From: Prorocentrum cordatum
Lineage: Eukaryota > Sar > Dinophyceae > Prorocentrales > Prorocentraceae
DNA: 29,871 nt
Direction: 5' to 3'
Assembly: GCA_963575745.1 (NCBI GenBank)
Contig: CAUYUJ010005632.1
Span: 30,001 to 59,871 of the forward strand
Shown: one piece after another, positions 17,172 through 21,889 of the stretch
How positions within the stretch are numbered: position 1 is the first letter of the stretch
How the letters are laid out: the number at the start of each line of letters is the position of its first letter
Notes under the pieces: generated by a model
What the model was told of the DNA's origin: nothing
Database searches by the model: none
The model's input: only the letters and a program-made list of their open reading frames with translations
Translations under genes and position numbers: made by a program

Positions 17172-17340
17172 GCTACTGCGAGGCTTGCCGCGTCGCCTTC
17201 GGCAAACCCAAGACGGTGGTGGAGAAGGCCCGGCGGAGCGGCCACACCGTGCGGGAGGCGCCGGGCCCAGTGCCGGCCATGGAGAGCGCCCCAGCACGGG
17301 TGCCACGGGTGCGGGGGCTGAGGGGGACCGCCCGCCAGGC
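16997..17340 (+). CDS. ZZ-like zinc finger segment (frame 2), continuation of the RRM protein
   Basis: Frame 2 opens after a TGA at 16994-16996. It reads a compact cysteine motif: CPTC near 17042, then CEMC near 17105, then WHCKGCDVSYCEAC ending near 17190. Paired CxxC with Trp and CD before the last pair is the pattern of a ZZ/PHD-like zinc-binding module. It lies straight after the RRM, which stays in frame 3, so a -1 switch (or one-base indel) within about 16997-17020, near GGGG at 17009-17012, would join them. After about 17220-17340 coding sense passes to frame 1. It is annotated as part of one broken or frameshifted protein. Confidence 0.6.
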
Positions 17341-17892
17341 GACCTCAGCTGGCCCAAGCGTGAGAGGTCGCCCAGCCGCAACCAGCCCAAGCGCGAGAGG
17401 TCGCCCAGCCGCAGTCTGGCGCGGGACCCAGCGCGGGCGCGGCGCGGCGACACCCCTCCCGGCCGCACGCGGCGTAAGACCGGGAAGCACGCTGGGCAGC
17501 TTCGCGCTCCTCGCGGCGGCTGGTACGAGCAGGAGACAAAGCGGCGGCGTGCTGCCGCCGCGGAGGCTGCCGCGGGCGGGGGTGGGATCCCAGCCTGGCG
17601 TGGCAAGGGCGCGGGCGACAAGGGCGGCAAGGGCGGCAAGGTCAAGGGCAAGCACTCCGGCAAGGCCGCCAAGGGCTCCAAGAGCGGCGGCAAGGGCGAC
17701 AAGAGCGGCAAGGACGGCCACTCCAAGGGCGACCAGGGCAGCCGCGGCCGGAGTGAGCGTGACTGGCCCAGCGCGGACGGTCGCGCGTCGAGGGGCGGCG
17801 ATGGCGGCAGCCCCCGGGACCCCAGTGAGCGCGGCGGAGACCGCAGCGGAGACGAGAGCCGCGACCGCCAGGGGAACACGCCCTCCATCTAG
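17200..17892 (+). CDS. RS- and Lys/Gly-rich tail (frame 1), end of the 3' module
   Basis: Frame 1 is open from 17158. From about 17310 it has protein-like composition: two PKRERSPSR units (17353 and 17386), an Arg-rich segment, GGWYEQETKRRR, then a Lys/Gly/Ser-rich stretch (GKGGKVKGKHSGK and similar), and an acidic/Arg end closing at TAG 17890-17892. RS and KG stretches bind RNA and splicing-type proteins. With the RRM and zinc finger this gives an RNA-handling protein. The join to the frame-2 zinc finger is somewhere in 17220-17340 (G runs near 17304-17320) and is again -1. The start given is approximate. Confidence 0.55.
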   Translation, partial: RQTQDGGGEGPAERPHRAGGAGPSAGHGERPSTGATGAGAEGDRPPGDLSWPKRERSPSRNQPKRERSPSRSLARDPARARRGDTPPGRTRRKTGKHAGQLRAPRGGWYEQETKRRRAAAAEAAAGGGGIPAWRGKGAGDKGGKGGKVKGKHSGKAAKGSKSGGKGDKSGKDGHSKGDQGSRGRSERDWPSADGRASRGGDGGSPRDPSERGGDRSGDESRDRQGNTPSI

Positions 17893-17986
17893 GCGTGGAG
17901 CCCCCCCCGTACCCCGACGCCAGCGCCCGCGGCATCGCGGGCGCGGGCTGAAGGCGGCGGCCTGTGAGTGAGCCGGCCCTCCTCTC
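17893..17986. other. short non-coding stretch after the last YR-element ORF
   Basis: G/C-rich DNA between the TAG at 17892 and the tandem repeats. Nothing is recognised in it. Confidence 0.5.
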
Positions 17987-18143
17987 AGCCTACCGCGCGC
18001 AGGTGGCGCCTGCGATCCTTTGAGCCTACGGTGCGCAGGTGGCGCCTGCGATCTTCTTTCTTTTAGCCTACGGTACGCAGGTGGCGCCTGCGATCTTCTT
18101 TCTTTTAGCCTACGGTACGCAGGTGGCGCCTGCGATCCTCTCT
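17987..18143 (+). repeat. four tandem hairpin-forming units, 36-42 bp
   Basis: Units begin AGCCTAC at 17987, 18023, 18065 and 18107. Each holds GCAGGTGGCGCCTGC, in which GCAGG pairs with CCTGC, followed by GATC and a T/C-rich spacer. The last two full spacers (CTTCTTTCTTTT) are identical. They lie in the untranslated 3' part of the YR element, before B1, and may be structural RNA signals. Confidence 0.85.
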
Positions 18144-18450
18144 CTTTGGAGGAGCTTAACTTTGCACGCACGTCGCGTGCTTCCTGGACCCGGCCGTGCC
18201 GCGCGTCTTGCGCGCCGTGCGGTCGGGGCCACACTTGCGCTCTGCGCCCGGCGCATCGTGCGCCGTCCCCTTTCGGTTCTTTTGCGCGCATCGCGCACGC
18301 GCCGCGCCCGCGCTCTGGGCGCGCGGGGCGCGGAAGGCCTCAAGGTTGCAGGCAAGTGGCCGCGCGCGCGAGGCTCTTGCAGCCTCTGGTTCCGCCCTCG
18401 CACTCGGGCGGGTTGTCCCCGCGCGCGCGGCTGCGTCTTTCTTTTCTCAT
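18144..18450. other. non-coding 3' region of the YR element
   Basis: GC-rich, with many GCGC and CGCG steps and short inverted repeats. No ORF has convincing composition and I see no named motif. Confidence 0.5.
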
Positions 18451-18661
18451 GGCCGAGCGGCCGCAGGCGTGCCAGAGCGCGAGCGCGCGGGCCGTCAGGG
18501 CCCACGCGCTCGCGTTGAGCGTGGGGCCATCAGGGCCCACGCCCAGGCGGAGATGCGCGTCGCCACGCTGCCATGAAAATGCCATCGCCCTGTCCTGGTC
18601 CCCCTCTCGTCCCCTCCTCTCCTCCTCTCCCTCCGTTGAGTGCACGCGTATCTCACTTAAC
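18451..18661 (+). repeat. B1 direct repeat of the YR element
   Basis: Matches B2 (18803-19013) over about 210 bp with roughly a dozen substitutions and small indels. It starts GGCCGAGCGGCCGCAGG and ends ACTTAAC. It contains a strong hairpin around CCCACGCG...GCGTGGGG (about 18505-18535). It lies immediately before A2, as B1 should in the split-repeat layout. Confidence 0.9.
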
Positions 18662-18697
18662 TTGCATAGTCTGATTGGTTGTAGACTGCAGGTTAAG
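18656..18697. promoter_or_regulatory. interrupted palindrome at the B1/A2 junction; candidate recombinase crossover site
   Basis: The left arm is CTTAACTTGC, AT, AGTCT (18656-18672). The spacer is GATTGGTTGT (18673-18682). The right arm is AGACTGCAGGTTAAG (18683-18697). Fourteen of fifteen arm positions pair, with a 2-nt bulge. Inverted arms around a short spacer are the form of tyrosine-recombinase sites such as lox and FRT. The left half comes from the B end and the right half from the A end, so joining the element's two ends in a circle would rebuild it. Confidence 0.6.
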
Positions 18698-18766
18698 TGG
18701 GAGGGGGTGCGGGCTCAGGTAGCCATTTTGGGTCCGTAGCGTTCGGCTCTGGCCGACGCGCGGGTG
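18666..18766 (+). repeat. A2 direct repeat of the YR element
   Basis: 100 of 101 positions are identical to A1 at 3384-3484. It lies between B1 and B2. A 36-bp spacer (18767-18802) separates it from B2. It includes the same GTAGCCATTTTGG at 18719-18731. Confidence 0.92.
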
Positions 18767-18802
18767 CCCACCCACCCCGCTTTGCTCCCAGACGCCTGCG
18801 TC

Positions 18803-19013
18803 GGCCGAGCGGCCGCAGGCGTGCCAGTGCGCGAGCGCGCGGGCCGTCAGGGCCCACGCGCTCGCGTTGAGCGTGGGGCCACCAGGGCCCACGCTCGGCG
18901 GAGATGCGCGTCGCCACGCTGCATGAAAATACCATCGCCCTGTCCTGGTCCCTCTCTCGTCCCCTCCTCTCCTCCTCCTCCTCCGTTGTTTGAGTGACGC
19001 GTGTCTACTTAAC
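18803..19013 (+). repeat. B2 direct repeat, right end of the YR element
   Basis: Homologous to B1. The alignment ends at ACTTAAC (19007-19013), after which the sequences part (GACCGCTG here, TTGCATAG after B1). It therefore sets the right end of the element. Confidence 0.88.
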
Positions 19014-19300
19014 GACCGCTGGGCCCAATCGGGGCTCTCTTTGGGCTTCTCTACTGAGGGCACTAACCTGTGCGGGTGGGGTGCTTGGGGGCTTGGGGTG
19101 CCGGGGGGGGGGGGCTTGGCTGGGGCTGGGCGGGGTGGGGGGGGGGGCTCCTCTTCTGCTCCCCACCGCCCCCCCCCACCCCTCCGCCCACCACCCCCCC
19201 GGGCTGTGGGGGGGCTGGGGCGTGGGGGGCTGGGGTGCTTGGGGGGTTCGGGGGCGGGGCTTGGGGCTGTCTGGTGAGGCGGGGGGGTGGGGGCTGGTTC
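19014..19300. other. gene-free flank with long G and C runs
   Basis: From about 19080 to 19300 the strand is dominated by runs of G, with a C-run block at about 19158-19202 that could pair with them. It could form G-quadruplex or hairpin structures and is prone to sequencing error. No gene is seen. Confidence 0.7.
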
Positions 19301-19860
19301 TGGGGCTTGTGGGGGCGACTGGGCGGCTCCTGGCTCTCTTGGGGCCCTCTTGGATGCCCTTTTGGGGTCCTTTTGGCGCCATCTTCTAGGCCATCGATCA
19401 AACGAGGGGGAGGGGGTCGCCTGTGTCGGCCTCCCCGTCGGAGACCTCACTGGGGCCCTCTTGGGGCGCTCTTGGGCCATCTTGGGGCCAGCCAGAGGCC
19501 TCAGGAGTCCATTGGGAGCGAAATGGCGAGAAGAACGGATTTTGGCCTCCTGGGGGCTTGTGGCTGGCTCGGATGGCACTTGGTTCCAACCGGAGTGGAG
19601 CTGGGGCCTCTTGGGGGCATGCTGGAAGCGGTATTGAACCATGTGGGGTTCTCTTCAGCGATTTTGGAGACCATTTTTGTCTCTCTGGGGCCATCTTGTA
19701 GCCGTCTTGGGCCATCTTCGACGCTCCAACGCCTCGCAGAACGGCCCCCCGCCGACCCAGGGGAAGGGGTTAGGGAGAGGGGGAACATCTGCCCGAAGGG
19801 GAAGAGGGGGGTTACGAAAATGAGCTCCTAACCCATTCACGCCCAGAGGGCTGGTGGGAT
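19300..19860. repeat. dispersed repeat, right copy
   Basis: Second member of the family seen at 2455-3060, same orientation. Landmarks are GGCCATCGATCAA at 19389 and GCCCAGAGGGCTGGTGGGA at 19841, with repeated CTTGGGGCC between. The open frames on both strands have no recognisable domain. Confidence 0.7.
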
Positions 19861-20016
19861 AGGGTATAAGTGCGTATATGCATGCGCGCACATTCATTTT
19901 TATTGTATGTCTGTAAAGACATCTACTTATGTGATGCATGTATGTACAGATTTGATGTGTATGCGTCTGTATTTCTATACATGTCTATAAATACCTCCGC
20001 TTATCAGGCCCATCAT
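19861..20016. other. AT-richer gene-free spacer
   Basis: TATG/TGTA-rich sequence with alternating purine-pyrimidine steps. Nothing is recognised. Confidence 0.6.
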
Positions 20017-20120
20017 GGGCCAAGACGGGGCGTGTATGTGCTTCCCTGGCCAAGCAAGGGGGGGACACGGGCCAGGACGCGGCGTGTATGTGCTTCTCTG
20101 GCCAAGCAAGGGGGGAACAC
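20017..20120. repeat. 52-bp direct tandem duplication
   Basis: Two units (20017-20068 and 20069-20120) both read GGGCCA-GACG-GGCGTGTATGTG, then CTGGCCAAGCAAGGGGGG. They differ at a few positions. They lie just before the (CA)n-rich tract. Confidence 0.85.
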
Positions 20121-20204
20121 ACGCACTTGCACACGCACACGCACTTGCACACGCACGCGCACGCGCACGCGCACGCGCACGCGCACGCGCACGCGCACGC
20201 GCAC

Positions 20205-20236
<32 letters not shown>

Positions 20237-20479
20237 TCACACACACACCACACAACCCACACACACACACACACACACACCCCACCACACACACACCAAC
20301 ACACACACACACACACAACACACACACACAACCCAAACACACACCACACAACACACAACCACAACACCCGGCCGGACGCACGCCCGCACGCGGAGCTACG
20401 CACGGATGCACGCACGACGCTACGCACCGCACGACGCAGCACGAACGCACGCACGCCCAACACAACAACACACACAACA

Positions 20480-20528
<49 letters not shown>
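20121..20528. repeat. (CA)n-rich microsatellite tract, 5' flank of the LINE
   Basis: CA runs alternate with (CACTTG), (GCACGC) and CACCACA variants. A more complex CGCACG-rich island sits at about 20369-20458. The last block is pure (CA)n and runs directly into the spliced-leader sequence. The ORFs of Thr-His or Val-Cys repeats on both strands are artefacts. Confidence 0.95.
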
Positions 20529-20530
<2 letters not shown>

Positions 20531-20549
20531 GTAGCCATTTTGGCTCAAG
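20529..20549 (+). promoter_or_regulatory. dinoflagellate spliced leader (dinoSL) sequence at the LINE 5' end
   Basis: All 21 invariant positions of the 22-nt dinoSL are present: CCGTAGCC, ATTTT, GGCTCAAG. The variable first position (normally T, A or G) is C here, where the (CA)n tract begins. In dinoflagellates this leader is joined to nuclear mRNAs by trans-splicing, so finding it in the genome at the 5' edge of a retroelement marks a reverse-transcribed mature mRNA. No splice donor (GT) follows it (ATG does), so it is not an SL RNA gene. Confidence 0.93.
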
Positions 20550-20671
20550 ATGATTTGTTCCACAGGGGAACGAGTGGATACCGCTAGTCCGCTGCCAGTG
20601 CCAGGGCTTCTCCGCCCGACAGTTTTGTTTCGTGTGCTGGCAAGGGGTAGGCTGTGCGCTGCCCACTCGCC

Positions 20672-21889
20672 ATGTCCAGTGCCTCGCAGAGGGCCAGGTC
20701 TGAGCCGCGGGCCAAGGGCGGCGGCGGCAAGGGCAAGAGCAAAGGAGTTGGCAAGGCAGGCAAGACCAACGCGAGCGGAGCCAACCCCCTGGACTACGTC
20801 CGCTGTGCGAACTGCTCGTACAAGTGGAACTTGAAGGCCAGGGTGGAGTGCTACAACTGCAAGAAGCCGCTCAAGCCTGCCGCAGTGGACGAGCCTCCGC
20901 AGCTACGGGCATCGGCGTGGTCATTCGTGCGCGAGCCGTGGGTGCGGCACTCTGACGACTGGTTCGGGTACGAGGCACCGCCACCGCAGCCCGCCCCGCC
21001 GTCGGATGCAGAGTGCCTCGCGGCGTTGGCGGCCAGGCATCCCGAGCACGGCCAGCAGCTCGAGGCCATCAAGATGGCAGTCGCACCACCGCCCGTTGCG
21101 GCCACGGTGTTGCCAGATGTGGCCCTCAACCGCGCCCGGGCCAAGCAGCGGCGGGCTCAAGCCGCCTTCCTCTCCAAGTCCCAGCAGGTCCACGACGCCG
21201 AGCAGTGGCTCCAGGCCTGCCGCGAGGAGGAGGTGCGTGCTGGTGAGCTCGTCCTGGCGTGCAACGTGGAGGTGGAGGAGGCCTACAAGGCAGCAGCGCC
21301 CAAGGGCGTCCAGGTGCAGGCGCAGGAGGCGCAGGAGCCTGGCGCCAAGACTCAGCCTGCCGTGGGCCTCAACGTCACGGCGCTTTTGGCGGAAGACTTC
21401 CAGGTCGAGGCAGGCGACGCCTTCAGGCTGGACGACCCCGACCTGGACATCACCGACGCGGAGCGCGAGGAGTTCAACAAGTCCCTGGAAGGCTTCGTCG
21501 AGCAGGTCAAGCAGCTCGTGCGCACCACCTTCGGGGAGGCCAAGACGCAGCTGGAGCAGAGGCGCAGCGAGATCGACGCCAAGCACCAGCAGCTGCTGGC
21601 CAGGCGCAAGCGGCCTCGCACCGAGGCGGCAGGAGCAGCAGACCAGGCGCCAGCCCAGGCGCCAGCCGCAGGCCCTGCGGCAGCAGGCCCTGCGGAGGCC
21701 CCAGCGGCCGCCGCGGCCCCAGCCCAGGCCCCCACCCCTGGGCAGCCTGAGGCCCCTGCTCGGCCTCCTGTTGCTCACCCTCCAGGGCCACCCAGCCTCC
21801 GCGGCCCCGATGGCGCAGCCAAGTTGGCTCAGCTCAGGCGGGACTTGGAAGCAGCAGCCGCCGTTCCAGCTGGGGACGCAGATGCGTAA
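20672..21889 (+). CDS. LINE ORF1 protein: C4 zinc finger and coiled coils
   Basis: 405 aa from ATG 20672 (context CGCCATG) to TAA 21887-21889. The N-terminus is basic and Gly/Lys-rich (GGGGKGKSKG). A zinc finger of the form Cys-x2-Cys-x11-Cys-x2-Cys lies at residues about 45-63 (CANC, then CYNC). The middle is rich in Ala, Glu, Gln and Arg with heptad-like helices (about residues 150-215 and 270-330) suited to coiled-coil trimer or dimer formation. The C-terminus is Ala/Pro/Gln low complexity. LINE ORF1 proteins bind the element RNA and act as chaperones, and zinc finger plus coiled coil fits this. No RRM is seen. An upstream ATG directly after the spliced leader (20550) opens a different frame to 20834 that overlaps this start, so initiation here may need leaky scanning past a start very near the cap. 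Confidence 0.82.
   Translation: MSSASQRARSEPRAKGGGGKGKSKGVGKAGKTNASGANPLDYVRCANCSYKWNLKARVECYNCKKPLKPAAVDEPPQLRASAWSFVREPWVRHSDDWFGYEAPPPQPAPPSDAECLAALAARHPEHGQQLEAIKMAVAPPPVAATVLPDVALNRARAKQRRAQAAFLSKSQQVHDAEQWLQACREEEVRAGELVLACNVEVEEAYKAAAPKGVQVQAQEAQEPGAKTQPAVGLNVTALLAEDFQVEAGDAFRLDDPDLDITDAEREEFNKSLEGFVEQVKQLVRTTFGEAKTQLEQRRSEIDAKHQQLLARRKRPRTEAAGAADQAPAQAPAAGPAAAGPAEAPAAAAAPAQAPTPGQPEAPARPPVAHPPGPPSLRGPDGAAKLAQLRRDLEAAAAVPAGDADA
21882..21889 (+). promoter_or_regulatory. ATGCGTAA: overlap of ORF2 start and ORF1 stop
   Basis: The ORF2 ATG (21882-21884) lies in the last codons of ORF1, whose TAA is 21887-21889, in another frame. Such overlaps allow termination-reinitiation, the mechanism shown for the ORF2 of some R1-clade LINEs. 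It is the natural start for ORF2, because the frame upstream of it is only a shadow of ORF1. Confidence 0.7.

Larger units (their letters stand above)
3384..19013 (+). mobile_element. YR (tyrosine recombinase) retrotransposon with split direct repeats, Ngaro/PAT-like
   Basis: The ends are defined by repeats: A1 (3384-3484) equals A2 (18666-18766), and B1 (18451-18661) equals B2 (18803-19013). The order A1-ORFs-B1-A2-B2 is the split-direct-repeat layout known from Ngaro and PAT elements. Between them lie RT, RNase H and a tyrosine recombinase on one strand, and I see no aspartic protease or DDE integrase, as expected of this order. No target-site duplication is visible next to either end, also as expected for YR integration. 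At about 15.6 kb it is far longer than typical members. The extra length comes from the 5' membrane ORF, methyltransferase-like domains and a 3' RNA-binding module. The A copies differ at one position, so insertion may be recent, yet the YR and 3' module need frame switches. Confidence 0.82.

Noticed and set aside
3384-18766. A1 and A2 read as short LTRs
   Set aside because: There are no TG...CA ends, no tRNA primer site, no DDE integrase and no protease. The interleaved B repeats and the tyrosine recombinase fit split direct repeats better.
19975-20538. Cys/Val-rich and Thr/His-rich ORFs on both strands
   Set aside because: These are translations of (CA)n and related repeats.
20529-20549. 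SL RNA gene
   Set aside because: The leader is not followed by a GT donor or an intron-like Sm region. It is followed by the LINE leader, so it is a retroposed leader.
21006-21881. Upstream extension of the ORF2 frame inside ORF1
   Set aside because: Its Arg/Ser/Pro-rich peptide is the +1 shadow of ORF1; sense composition starts at the ATG at 21882.
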